Shown here: piece by piece, positions 10,060-17,837 of the stretch | How the letters are laid out: each line of letters starts with the position of its first letter | Numbering within the stretch: the first letter of the stretch is position 1 | Assembly: GCF_003008575.1 (NCBI RefSeq) | Contig: NZ_CP027667.1 | Coordinates: forward strand, 1,244,501-1,308,500 | Source: Melaminivora suipulveris | GTDB taxonomy: Bacteria; Pseudomonadota; Gammaproteobacteria; Burkholderiales; Burkholderiaceae_C | Direction of reading: 5' to 3' | DNA length: 64,000 bases | The notes under the pieces: generated by a model | Seen by the model: only the letters and a program-made list of their open reading frames with translations | What the model was told of the DNA's origin: nothing | The model's database searches: none | Program-made: the position numbers and the translations under genes

Positions 10060-10581
10060 ATGGGTCTTTTCAGTTTCGTCAAGGAAGCCGGCGAAAAGCT
10101 GTTCGGTGGCAGCCAGGCGCATGCCGCACCCGCTCCGGCCCCGGCTGCGGCCCCTGCAGCCGCTCCGGCTGCGCCTTCGCAGGATGAACTCAACAGCCGC
10201 GCCGGCAAGGCCATCGAAACCTACGTGGCATCGCAGAACCTGGGCGTGAGCGACGTCAAGGTCAAGTTCGACGGCCCCGAGGGCAAGGTCACCGTGACTG
10301 GCACCGCGCCCACGCAGGCGATCAAGGAGAAGGTGACGCTGTGCTGCGGCAACGTGGCCAGCGTGACCAGCGTCGACAATCAGATGAGCGTGACCAACCC
10401 CGAACCTGAGGCGCAGTACCACGACGTGGTGCGCGGCGACACGCTCTCGGCGATTGCCAAGAAGTTCTACGGCGATGCCAACAAGTACCCGGTGATCTTC
10501 GAGGCCAACAAGCCCATGTTGAGCCATCCGGACAAGATCTACCCGGGCCAGAAACTGCGCATTCCGCCGCTGGACAAGTAA
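10060..10581 (+). CDS. BON-LysM domain protein (Kbp/YgaU-like)
   Basis: A 173-residue protein with a short N-terminal helix ([16 protein letters not shown]), an Ala/Pro linker (about 22-38), a BON domain (about 42-105, [21 protein letters not shown]) and a C-terminal LysM (about 118-168, [30 protein letters not shown]). The same order is found in E. coli YgaU/Kbp, a cytoplasmic potassium-binding protein; LysM otherwise binds peptidoglycan. It has no signal peptide. Annotated in relatives as peptidoglycan-binding LysM. It converges on the YgjP-like gene with a 54-bp gap containing a small CCGGGC/GCCCGG stem (10586-10613). Confidence 0.9.
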   Translation: MGLFSFVKEAGEKLFGGSQAHAAPAPAPAAAPAAAPAAPSQDELNSRAGKAIETYVASQNLGVSDVKVKFDGPEGKVTVTGTAPTQAIKEKVTLCCGNVASVTSVDNQMSVTNPEPEAQYHDVVRGDTLSAIAKKFYGDANKYPVIFEANKPMLSHPDKIYPGQKLRIPPLDK

Positions 10582-10635
10582 GGTCCGGGCACAGGCAGGG
10601 CCCCAAAGCCCGGAGACACGCGCCGTCCTGGGGCA

Positions 10636-11541
10636 TCACTCCCAAGGCGGCGTGGGCTGCTCGCGCAGGTGGCGGCGCAGCTGCGACCAGTCGGGCACCA
10701 CGCTCTCCACCACCCGCCAAAAGCGCGGGCTGTGGTCCATCACGCGCAGGTGCGACAGCTCGTGCGCCACCACGTAGTCGATGACTTCCGGCGAGAAGTG
10801 CATCAGCCGCCAGTTCAGCCGGATGGAGCCATCGGCGCGGGCGCTGCCCCAACGCGACTGGGCGCTGGACAGCGCCAGGCGCGTCCAGCGCACGTCCAGC
10901 CGGGGCGCGAAGTGGTCCAGCCGCTGCGTGAAATGTGCGCGGGCGCGGCGCAGCAGCCAGGCATGTACGGTATCGCGCACCTGCGCCGGCGTTGCGCCCT
11001 GCGCCAGCGCCAGGGGCAGCACGGCGCCGCTGTCCGTGGCCAGGGGCTGCGTGGCGTGCAGGGCCGTGCGGTGCTGCGGCTGCAGCTGCACGGTCAGCGG
11101 CTGGCCCAGGTAGGGCAGGACGGCGCCATCGCCCCAGGCGATGCGCGTGCTCTCCAGCCGGCGCTGGTAGGCGCCCTGCTCGGCCAGCTTGCGCACGATC
11201 CAGTCGGCCTTGGCGCGCAGCGCCGCCTCGATGGCAGCCATGCTGCAGGCCATGGGGGCGCGCACTGTCAACCCCTCGCCATCGACGCGAAAGCCGATGC
11301 TGCGCCGGCGCGCGCGGTGCAGCAGGTAGGCGACGCTGACGTCCCCCAGCCGGATGTGCTGGTTGGCCTGCGCGTGGCGCAGCACCGCTGGCGCCAGCAC
11401 CTGCTCCAGCGGCTCTGGCGGGTTTGCTTGCACCCCATTTTTGATAGCACCCTGCGCTTGATCGACGCCGGCTGAAGCCGTTTTTTCCTCAAAATCGGCG
11501 GCATCGTCGCCCCCCAGGGGCAGCAGCAATTGCTCGGCCAT
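10636..11541 (-). CDS. YgjP/SprT-like zinc metallopeptidase (M48/DUF45 type)
   Basis: A 301-residue protein with the zinc motif HELSH (260-264) and His270, in YVVAHELSHLRVMDHSPRFW, as in YgjP-type putative metallopeptidases. SSAQSRWGSARADGSIRLNWRL is the conserved block before it. I start at MAEQLLLPLG, 5 bp after the plsC stop; the longer frame is a shadow over plsC. The N-terminal tail (about 18-37, EEKTASAGVDQAQGAIKNGV) has no family counterpart that I know and is encoded by a copy of the dispersed repeat (11438-11487). Substrate unknown. Last gene of the glyQ-S-gmhB-plsC block. Confidence 0.88.
   Translation of the reverse strand: MAEQLLLPLGGDDAADFEEKTASAGVDQAQGAIKNGVQANPPEPLEQVLAPAVLRHAQANQHIRLGDVSVAYLLHRARRRSIGFRVDGEGLTVRAPMACSMAAIEAALRAKADWIVRKLAEQGAYQRRLESTRIAWGDGAVLPYLGQPLTVQLQPQHRTALHATQPLATDSGAVLPLALAQGATPAQVRDTVHAWLLRRARAHFTQRLDHFAPRLDVRWTRLALSSAQSRWGSARADGSIRLNWRLMHFSPEVIDYVVAHELSHLRVMDHSPRFWRVVESVVPDWSQLRRHLREQPTPPWE
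11438..11487 (+). repeat. Dispersed repeat copy (type 1) inside the YgjP-like gene
   Basis: TTTTTGATAGCACCCTGCGCTTGATCGACGCCGGCTGAAGCCGTTTTTT: close to consensus. Encodes KTASAGVDQAQGAIKN in the N-terminal tail. Confidence 0.8.
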
Positions 11542-11546
11542 GGCCC

Positions 11547-12302
11547 TCACGGATTGGCGGAGCCGGCCGCGTAGGCCTGCGGGTCCAGGCGCCGCATCTC
11601 GCCCTCGATCCATGCCTGCACCTCGTCCATCAGCTCTTCGGGCTTGCGGCCGATGCTGGGGATGGGCTGGCCGATGGAGACCTGCACCACGCCCGGCCGC
11701 TTGACGAAAGCCTTGGCCGGCCAGACCGCGGCCGAGGTGACGGCCACCGGGATGACCGGCACGCCGGCGCCGATGGCCAGGCGCGTGCCGCCGCTCTTGT
11801 ACTCGCCCTGCTGGCCGCGCGGCACGCGCGTGCCCTCGGGGAACATGATGACCCAGGTGCCCTGCTCCAGCAGCTTGCGGCCCTGCTGCAGCACGCGGGC
11901 GAAGGCGCGCGTGGGCTTGTCGCGGTCGATATGGATCATGTCCAGGCTGCCGATGGACCAGCCGAAAAACGGCACGCGCAGCAGTTCCTTCTTGAACACG
12001 TAGGCCAGCGGGCGCGGCATGAGCGCCGGCATCAAAAAAGTCTCGTAGGTCGACTGGTGCTTGACCAGCAGCACCGCGCCGGCGGCATCGTGCACCGGCA
12101 GGTGCTCCATGCCCTGCACCTGCGTGCGGATGCCCAGGATCCAGCGCGCCGAGTCGATGCACAGCGCCAGCCAGGCGCGCGCCACGCGGTAGGCGGCGCT
12201 GCTTTTGCCAGTGCCCCACTTGGCCAGCAGCACGCCAAGGGTGTAGGGGACGACGGTGACGATCATCACCAGCAGGTGCAGGATGGAGCGGATCAGGGCC
12301 AT
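11547..12302 (-). CDS. plsC: 1-acyl-sn-glycerol-3-phosphate acyltransferase
   Basis: Adds the second acyl chain to lysophosphatidic acid in phospholipid synthesis, at the inner membrane. The 251-residue protein starts with a membrane helix (MALIRSILHLLVMIVTVVPYTLGVLL), followed by KHQSTYETF, the catalytic HX4(D/E) block with Glu as in betaproteobacterial PlsC, and FPEGTRVPRGQQGEYKSGG. ATG at 12302 was preferred to a TTG nine bases upstream. The 144-bp gap to gmhB contains a dispersed-repeat copy. Confidence 0.94.
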   Translation of the reverse strand: MALIRSILHLLVMIVTVVPYTLGVLLAKWGTGKSSAAYRVARAWLALCIDSARWILGIRTQVQGMEHLPVHDAAGAVLLVKHQSTYETFLMPALMPRPLAYVFKKELLRVPFFGWSIGSLDMIHIDRDKPTRAFARVLQQGRKLLEQGTWVIMFPEGTRVPRGQQGEYKSGGTRLAIGAGVPVIPVAVTSAAVWPAKAFVKRPGVVQVSIGQPIPSIGRKPEELMDEVQAWIEGEMRRLDPQAYAAGSANP

Positions 12303-12320
12303 GGGTGCCAATTTTCAGTG

Positions 12321-12373
12321 TTTTACGCCTTCAGCCGGCGTGGATAAAGCGCAGACAGCTATTGTTTTGATAG
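12321..12373 (-). repeat. Dispersed repeat copy (type 1) upstream of plsC
   Basis: On the minus strand CTATCAAAACAATAGCTGTCTGCGCTTTATCCACGCCGGCTGAAGGCG and an A-rich tail, in the 144-bp gmhB-plsC gap, close to the plsC ATG; it takes the place of a normal leader. Confidence 0.8.
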
Positions 12374-12446
12374 TTCTGCGCGCCGTTCCACGCCAGCCGC
12401 CGGGATGCGTATGCGGATGGGTTCGGCCTCTGCCACGCGCGCCCGC

Positions 12447-12992
12447 CTATGCCGTCAGCCAACGCGCCGCATCACCCAGGCTGGCGTGCACGCGCACACC
12501 GTCAGGCCAAGGCGGCGGCAATGGGGCCTTCGGGTCCAGCGCAGCCGAGGCGCCGCTGCACACCAGGTGCAGCTGCGCGCCCAGGCCGGCCGCAGCCTGC
12601 AGATGCTCCAGGCAGCTGCCGATCACGGCGATGCTGCCGCCCTCCAGCCCGTAGCGCTCGCGGATCTGCTGCATCAGCCCCGGCGCGGGTTTGCGGCAGG
12701 CGCAGTTCTCGCCTTCGGCGTGCGGGCAGTAGAACACCGCGTCGATGCGTCCGCCCAAAGCGGCCAGTTCGCGGTGCATGCGCGCATGGATGGCGATCAG
12801 CGCCTGGGCGTCGAACAGCCCGCCGCCCAGCCCCGGCTGGTTGGTGGCCACCACGACGTGCCAGCCGGCCTGGTTGAGCAGGGCCACGGCCTCCAGTGCG
12901 CCCGGCAGCGGCCGCCAGTCGGCGGGCGAGGCGATGAAGCCCTCGCCCTGCTCGTTCAGCAGCCCGTCGCGGTCGAGGATGGCAAGTTTCAT
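12447..12992 (-). CDS. gmhB: D-glycero-D-manno-heptose 1,7-bisphosphate phosphatase homologue with altered motif IV
   Basis: HAD-superfamily protein of 181 residues placed as GmhB, which removes the C7 phosphate in ADP-heptose synthesis for LPS core. Motif I LDRDGLLNE (Asp7, Asp9), the ATNQPGLGGG segment, the zinc ligands CPHAEGENCACRKP (Cys89, His91, Cys97, Cys99) and Lys101 are all kept. The magnesium-binding motif IV, normally GDxxxD, reads GSCLEH (125-130), so both aspartates are lost. The enzyme may be weakened or inactive, or use other ligands. Its start overlaps the upstream gene by 4 bp (ATGA). Confidence 0.88.
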   Translation of the reverse strand: MKLAILDRDGLLNEQGEGFIASPADWRPLPGALEAVALLNQAGWHVVVATNQPGLGGGLFDAQALIAIHARMHRELAALGGRIDAVFYCPHAEGENCACRKPAPGLMQQIRERYGLEGGSIAVIGSCLEHLQAAAGLGAQLHLVCSGASAALDPKAPLPPPWPDGVRVHASLGDAARWLTA

Positions 12993-13630
12993 GGGCGGGG
13001 ATTATCGCGGGCGGCCTGCGGCGGCCGCACCTGCCAGCCGGTGATGTAGCGGCCCGACCAGCGTCCGCCGGCCCAGCGCAGCGCCACCGGCTGGCCCGGC
13101 TGCAGGCGGGCGGCGGCCGGGTCATCGACGAGCGCCTGCTGCGTCGCCATGCCGGGCACCTGCAGCACCAGCAGCGTGCCGCCCGGCCCGCGTGCCGAGG
13201 GCGCCACGCTGCGGCTGCCCAGCACGCGGGCGGCGAGCGGCTCGGCCTGCGGCACCAGGCCGCGCAGGTTCAGAAAGCGCACCACCTGCGCTGCGCAGAC
13301 CACCAGCGCCGCCAGCAACCACAGCCCGGCCAGCAGACGCGCCAGCGCCCGCTGCCCCCACCGGCGGCGCACCCACCAGGCGACCAGCGCCAGCAGCGCC
13401 AGCCCTGCCAGCGCCCACCCGGCGGCGGCTAGCCAGCCAAAGGGATTCTGCTCGCCGACAAAGGGCGCGAGCCGCCAGGCGGGGGGCGCGGCGGCGCGGC
13501 CCTCCAGCCAGTCCAGCACCCAGCGCAGCCCCACCACCGCGCCCAGGGGCGCAAAGATCAGCCAGCCGGCCAATGTGCCCGGCGCGGCCGCGGCACGCGT
13601 GGCGGGGCGGAGGGGCGGCGGCTGCGTCAC
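12989..13630 (-). CDS. Hypothetical membrane protein between glyS and gmhB
   Basis: Not recognised as a named family. The 213-residue protein has three predicted membrane helices (about 19-37, 65-86 and 94-115), with a C-terminal soluble domain of about 95 residues (LLVLQVPGMATQQALVDDP... WAGGRWSGRYITGWQV) that would lie in the periplasm or the cytoplasm depending on topology. Both ends overlap neighbours by 4 bp (glyS stop, gmhB start), so it is firmly in the operon and probably translationally coupled. The Ala/Arg/Pro-rich composition is close to the local GC bias, but codon phase and coupling support a real gene. Confidence 0.75.
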   Translation of the reverse strand: MTQPPPLRPATRAAAAPGTLAGWLIFAPLGAVVGLRWVLDWLEGRAAAPPAWRLAPFVGEQNPFGWLAAAGWALAGLALLALVAWWVRRRWGQRALARLLAGLWLLAALVVCAAQVVRFLNLRGLVPQAEPLAARVLGSRSVAPSARGPGGTLLVLQVPGMATQQALVDDPAAARLQPGQPVALRWAGGRWSGRYITGWQVRPPQAARDNPRP

Positions 13631-15804
13631 ACGGCCAGGCGCGAGAGATCGGCCACGCGGTTCATGCCCTGGTGCAGACGCTTGAGCAGGCCCAGCCGGT
13701 TCAGGCGCAGGGGCAGGTCCTCGGTGTTGACCATGACGTCGTCGAAGAAGGCATCGACCGGGGCGCGCAGCACGGCCAGCGTCTGCAGGCTGGCGCGGTA
13801 GTCACCGCGCTCGAACTGCGCGTCGGCCTCGGGCACGAAGCGCTGCAGCGCCGCGTACAGGTCTTTTTCCGCCTGCTCGCGCAGCAGGTCTTCGTTGACG
13901 TGGGCGTCCACCGGACCCTCGGCCTCGGCCTTTTTCAGGATGTTGGTCACGCGCTTGTTGGCGGCCGCCAGGGCGGGCGCCTGCTCCAGCGTGGCGAAGG
14001 CGCGTACGGCCTCCAGTTGGCGCGGCACCAGCGCCAGGCGCGCAGGGCGCAGGGCGATCACGGCATCCACCTCCTGGCTGCTGTAGCCCTGCTCGCGCAG
14101 CGATCCGGCCAGGCGGTCGTAGATGAAGTCCTCCAGTTGCGCGGCCGATGCCGGATCGATCAGCGCGCCGAAGGCCGGCTGGCTGGCGGCCAGCAGCGCG
14201 TGCAGCTCAAGGGGCAAATCCTTTTCGACCAGCATGCGGATCACGCCCAACGCATGGCGGCGCAACGCGAACGGATCGCGGTCGCCGGTGGGCAGGTTCT
14301 TGATCCCGAACATGCCCGTGAGCGTCTCCAGCTTGTCGGCCAGTGCCACGATGAGGCCCACGTGGTCGCGCGGCAGCTCGTCGCCGGCGAAGCGCGGCTT
14401 GTAGTGGTCCTCGATGGCGTGCGCCACCTCATCGGGCAGGCCGTCGTTGACGGCGTAGTAGCCGCCCATCACGCCTTGCAGCTCAGGGAATTCGCCGACC
14501 ATGTCGGTGACCAGGTCGGTCTTGGCCAGCAGGGCGGCGTTGTCCACGCAGGTCAGCAGGTACTCGCGCGCCAGCTCACCGCTGTCGGAGTCGAGCTGCT
14601 CGGCGTGCTGCTGACCCAGAGCGTCGAACAACTGCTCGGCGATGGCCTTGGCGATTTGCCGCACGCGTTGCACGCGCTCGCCCTGCGTGCCCAGCTTGTT
14701 GTGATAGACCACCTTGGACAGCTGCTCGACGCGGCTGGCCAGGGTCTTCTTGCGGTCCTGGTCGAAGAAGAATTTGGCGTCCGCCAGGCGCGGACGCACC
14801 ACGCGCTCGTTGCCCTGGATGACGGCGCTGGCGTCCTGCGGGCTGATGTTGCTGACCACCAGGAAGCGGTGCGTCAAGCGCCCAGATTCATGAAGCAGCG
14901 GGAAGTACTTCTGGTTGGCCTTCATGGTCAGGATCAGGCACTCCTGCGGCACGGCGAGGAATTCCTCGTCGAAGGCGCAGACCAGCACGTTGGGGCGCTC
15001 GACCAGGGCCGTGACTTCGTCCAGCAGTGCGTCATCGTGAATCGGCCGCACGCCGCCGCCCAGCTGCGCTGCCGCGGCCTGCAGCTGGCGCGCGATTTCG
15101 GCGCGGCGCTCGGCGAAGCTGGCGATCACGGCGCCTCCATCGCGCAGCTGCTGCGCGTAGCTGTCGGCGTCCTTCAAGACCACCGGCTCCACCTTGGCTT
15201 CGAAGCGGTGGCCATGCGTCTCGCGCCCGGCCGCCAGGCCCAGCGCCTGCACGCCCGCCACCACCTCGCCGCCGTGCAGCGCCACCAGGCCATGCGCCGG
15301 GCGCACGAAGTGAACGCTGCTCCAGCCATCCTGCAGCTGGTAGCGCATGACCTTGGGGATGGGCAGCCTGGCAATGGCTTCCTGGAGCGCCTTTTGCAGG
15401 CCGTCGGCCAGTGTGGCGCCGCGCGCGGTGCTCTGCCAGTACAGCACCTCGGCCTTGCCGTCGTGTACGCGCTTGAGGCTCGCCGCAGCCTCGGGGCCGG
15501 CGCCCAGGGCGGCGAGCTTCTTGGACAGCGCCGGCGTGGGCTGGCCGTCCTGGCCCAGGCCCACGGCCACGGGCATGAGCTTTTGCTCGACCGCGCGATC
15601 GGGCGCCGTGGCCGCTACCCGCGTGATGTGCGCGGCCAGGCGGCGCGGCGAGGCGTAGGCCGTCACCTGCGAGCCCTCGGCGGCCAGGCCCTGCGCGGCC
15701 AGCTGCTCGTGCAGCACGCCGGCAAAGGCCTCGCCCAGCTTGTGCAGCGCCTTCGGGGGGAGTTCTTCGACGAACAATTCAACGAGCAGGTTGGCGGTGG
15801 TCAT
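13627..15804 (-). CDS. glyS: Glycyl-tRNA synthetase beta subunit
   Basis: The tRNA-binding and accessory subunit of the alpha2beta2 glycyl-tRNA synthetase. The 725-residue length is normal (about 690-725). It starts MTTANLLVELFVEELPPKALHKLG, the characteristic beta-subunit N terminus, and has ANQKYFPLLHESGRL, an HD-like region and the C-terminal anticodon-binding region ending FFDDVMVNTEDLPLRLNRLGLLKRL. It follows glyQ after a 188-bp gap filled with repeat sequence, unusual for a gene pair that is normally tightly coupled. Confidence 0.97.
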   Translation of the reverse strand: MTTANLLVELFVEELPPKALHKLGEAFAGVLHEQLAAQGLAAEGSQVTAYASPRRLAAHITRVAATAPDRAVEQKLMPVAVGLGQDGQPTPALSKKLAALGAGPEAAASLKRVHDGKAEVLYWQSTARGATLADGLQKALQEAIARLPIPKVMRYQLQDGWSSVHFVRPAHGLVALHGGEVVAGVQALGLAAGRETHGHRFEAKVEPVVLKDADSYAQQLRDGGAVIASFAERRAEIARQLQAAAAQLGGGVRPIHDDALLDEVTALVERPNVLVCAFDEEFLAVPQECLILTMKANQKYFPLLHESGRLTHRFLVVSNISPQDASAVIQGNERVVRPRLADAKFFFDQDRKKTLASRVEQLSKVVYHNKLGTQGERVQRVRQIAKAIAEQLFDALGQQHAEQLDSDSGELAREYLLTCVDNAALLAKTDLVTDMVGEFPELQGVMGGYYAVNDGLPDEVAHAIEDHYKPRFAGDELPRDHVGLIVALADKLETLTGMFGIKNLPTGDRDPFALRRHALGVIRMLVEKDLPLELHALLAASQPAFGALIDPASAAQLEDFIYDRLAGSLREQGYSSQEVDAVIALRPARLALVPRQLEAVRAFATLEQAPALAAANKRVTNILKKAEAEGPVDAHVNEDLLREQAEKDLYAALQRFVPEADAQFERGDYRASLQTLAVLRAPVDAFFDDVMVNTEDLPLRLNRLGLLKRLHQGMNRVADLSRLAV

Positions 15805-15810
15805 GGTGCA

Positions 15811-15861
15811 AATTTGATAGCTGCTGGCGCTTGTCTGACAAGCGCTGGATGCGAATTTTTC
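15811..15861 (+). repeat. Dispersed repeat copy (type 1) in the glyQ-glyS gap
   Basis: Copy of the family with TTTGATAGCTGCTGGCGCTTG followed by an inverted CAAGCGC, giving a small stem-loop (GCGCTTGTC TGA CAAGCGC), and a T-run. Here the right part is an inverted repeat instead of the CGCCGGCTGAAG form. It is followed at once by the palindromic type 2 repeat. Confidence 0.7.
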
Positions 15862-15863
15862 TC

Positions 15864-15984
15864 TTACTCCTTCCCCCTTTGGGGGAAGGCGGGGATGGGG
15901 GCCTGCTGGCGCCTGATGAGACGGTCGATGCAGTCACCGCCGCTGGCCCCCACCCCGGCCCTCCCCCAGCGGGGGAGGGAGAAA
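15864..15984. repeat. Palindromic GC-rich repeat (type 2) between glyQ and glyS
   Basis: Two facing hairpins, each with a tight stem (CTTCCCCC TTT GGGGGAAG near 15870-15889, and CCTCCCCC AGC GGGGGAGG near 15960-15978), whose outer parts (GGGGATGGGGGCC and GGCCCCCACCCC) also pair with each other over about 110 bases. A related element forms part of the bkdB linker at 21341-21460. REP-like; may act as a transcript-processing or attenuation site within the glyQ-glyS messenger. Confidence 0.75.
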
Positions 15985-15992
15985 GACAAGGG

Positions 15993-16949
15993 TCAGGCCG
16001 CCTTTTTGTGTTGTTGCTGCTGCTCGGCGCGCGCCAGCTCGGCCAGCACCTCGTCTGCATGCTCGCGCGGCGCCATCGGAAAGCCCAGCCGCACGCGGCT
16101 GTCCAGGTAAGCCTTGGCCACGGCGCGCGCCAGGTTGCGGATGCGGGCGATGTACGCGGCGCGCTCGGTCACACTGATCGCACCGCGCGCGTCCAGCAGG
16201 TTGAAGGTGTGCGCGGCTTTGAGCACCTGTTCGTACCCCGGCAGGGCCAGTTGCTCGGCCATCAGGTGCTGAGCCTGCTTCTCGTGCGCGTTGAACGCGG
16301 TGAACAGGAATTCGGCGTCGGAATGCTCGAAGTTGTAGGTGGACTGCTCGACCTCGTTCTGGTGGTACACGTCGCCGTAGGTCAGCTTCGTGCCGTCCGG
16401 GCCCTCGGTCCACGTCAGGTTGTAGACGTTGTCCACGCCCTGCAGGTACATCGCCAGCCGCTCCAAGCCGTAGGTGATCTCGCCCGTGGCGGGCTTGCAG
16501 TCGATGCCGCCAACCTGCTGGAAGTAGGTGAACTGGGTGACTTCCATGCCGTTGAGCCACACCTCCCAGCCCAGACCCCAGGCGCCCAGCGTGGGGTTCT
16601 CCCAGTCGTCCTCGACAAAGCGGATGTCGTTCTTCTTGAGGTCAAACCCGAGCGTCTCCAGGCTGCCCAGGTACAGCTCCAGGATATTGGCCGGCGCGGG
16701 TTTCAGGACCACCTGGTACTGGTAGTAGTGCTGCAGGCGGTTGGGGTTGTCACCGTAACGCCCGTCCTTGGGCCGGCGGCTGGGCTGCACGTAGGCGGCG
16801 CGCCAGGGTTCGGGGCCCAACGCTCGCAAAAATGTAGCAGTGTGCGACGTGCCGGCGCCGACTTCCATGTCGTAGGGCTGCAGGAGCGCGCAGCCGTGGT
16901 CGGCCCAGTAGGACTGCAGTTTCAGGATGATCTGTTGGAAGGTCAGCAT
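15993..16949 (-). CDS. glyQ: Glycyl-tRNA synthetase alpha subunit
   Basis: Catalytic subunit that activates glycine. Start set at [20 protein letters not shown] (318 residues), the exact N terminus of the family; the frame upstream is open by chance. [56 protein letters not shown] and [16 protein letters not shown] are diagnostic. The His/Lys-rich tail ends in QQQQHKKAA. First gene of the glyQ-glyS-gmhB-plsC block; promoter expected in 16950-17179. Confidence 0.97.
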   Translation of the reverse strand: MLTFQQIILKLQSYWADHGCALLQPYDMEVGAGTSHTATFLRALGPEPWRAAYVQPSRRPKDGRYGDNPNRLQHYYQYQVVLKPAPANILELYLGSLETLGFDLKKNDIRFVEDDWENPTLGAWGLGWEVWLNGMEVTQFTYFQQVGGIDCKPATGEITYGLERLAMYLQGVDNVYNLTWTEGPDGTKLTYGDVYHQNEVEQSTYNFEHSDAEFLFTAFNAHEKQAQHLMAEQLALPGYEQVLKAAHTFNLLDARGAISVTERAAYIARIRNLARAVAKAYLDSRVRLGFPMAPREHADEVLAELARAEQQQQHKKAA

Positions 16950-17179
16950 GGCGGGCGGGCAAAAGAAAAGGCGCACGGCAGGGCGTGCGCGAGGGGTCAT
17001 TTTAGGCGCGGGGGGTTTCCCTCTTGCGCCGCAGCCAGAGAGCCACCTTTTCTGGTTCACTTACGCGGCAATGGTGTCACCCGCTCAGTTCCGCGATCTG
17101 GTTAAGCCGGGCGCATGACCCGGTAGGCAATGCCGGGCGCACCAATAGTATGATGAAAGTCGATTCTTGGAGGCTTTCC

Positions 17180-17437
17180 ATGTCCACGGTGCGCAAAACC
17201 ATCACTCTTACCGACACCCAGGATGGCTGGGTAAAGGCACAGATCGAGGCAGGGCATTACACCAACGACAGCGAAGTGATCCGCGCGCTGATCCGCCGCG
17301 AGCAGGAACGCATGTCGGAGTTGCAGGCACTGCGCTCGGCCTTGCTGCAGGGCGAAAACAGTGGCGAACCTCAGCCATTTGACGCGCAGGCGTTCCGAGC
17401 TCGCATGCTGGCAAAGCGATCGGTTGCAAATGGCTGA
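17180..17437 (+). CDS. parD: ParD-type antitoxin
   Basis: An 85-residue ribbon-helix-helix antitoxin (MSTVRKTITLTDTQDGWVKAQIEAGHYTNDSEVIRALIRREQE), expected to bind its own promoter and to neutralise ParE through its C-terminal tail. The start was chosen for the TTGGAGG ribosome-binding site 7-10 bases before ATG; the longer frame begins in the glyQ promoter region and is unlikely. It overlaps parE by 8 bp, the classic antitoxin-first layout. Confidence 0.93.
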   Translation: MSTVRKTITLTDTQDGWVKAQIEAGHYTNDSEVIRALIRREQERMSELQALRSALLQGENSGEPQPFDAQAFRARMLAKRSVANG

Positions 17438-17720
17438 GTTGCGCCTGACGCCAGCGGCGCTACGCGATCTGGAAACCATTTGGGATTACACCGAGCAGCG
17501 CTGGGGCACGGCGCAAGCGCTGCATTACCTGGATGCGCTGGAGACAGCCTTCCAGTCGCTGGCGCAGGCGCCGGAATCCGGCCAGCGCTGCGATGCCATT
17601 CGCGCCGGCTATCGCCGCAGCCGGGTGGAGCAGCACGGTGTGTATTACCGCCTGGAAGGCGACGCAGTAGTTGTGGTGCGGGTACTGCACCAGCGTATGG
17701 ATGCTGGCCGCCACGTGTGA
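17430..17720 (+). CDS. parE: ParE/RelE-type toxin
   Basis: A 96-residue toxin starting MAELRLTPAALRDLETIWDYTEQRWG, the ParE N-terminal pattern, and ending in YYRLEGDAVVVVRVLHQRMDAGRHV, the conserved strand with a VLHQRMD motif. ParE toxins block DNA gyrase. The start overlaps the parD stop. A chromosomal toxin-antitoxin pair without flanking mobile-element ends; a short CCAATT/AATTGG stem lies 30 bp downstream (17754-17772). Confidence 0.93.
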   Translation: MAELRLTPAALRDLETIWDYTEQRWGTAQALHYLDALETAFQSLAQAPESGQRCDAIRAGYRRSRVEQHGVYYRLEGDAVVVVRVLHQRMDAGRHV

Positions 17721-17837
17721 AGCGCCGTCTTGAAAAAACTTGGCGGACGGGCTCCAATTTCCCCTGAATTGGAACTTGTCCCAGTGAGAGGCCACCCCTC
17801 CTGCCTGGCCCACCGCGAGCAGGTGCGCTTTGCCTCC

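Noticed and set aside
10586..10613. CCGGGC/GCCCGG stem as terminator between the LysM and YgjP-like genes
   Set aside because: Stem only 6 bp, large loop and no T-run, so not listed as a terminator.
13192..16110. 972-codon open frame opposite glyS
   Set aside because: Antisense shadow of glyS and its neighbours; crosses the repeat region and has no recognisable domain.
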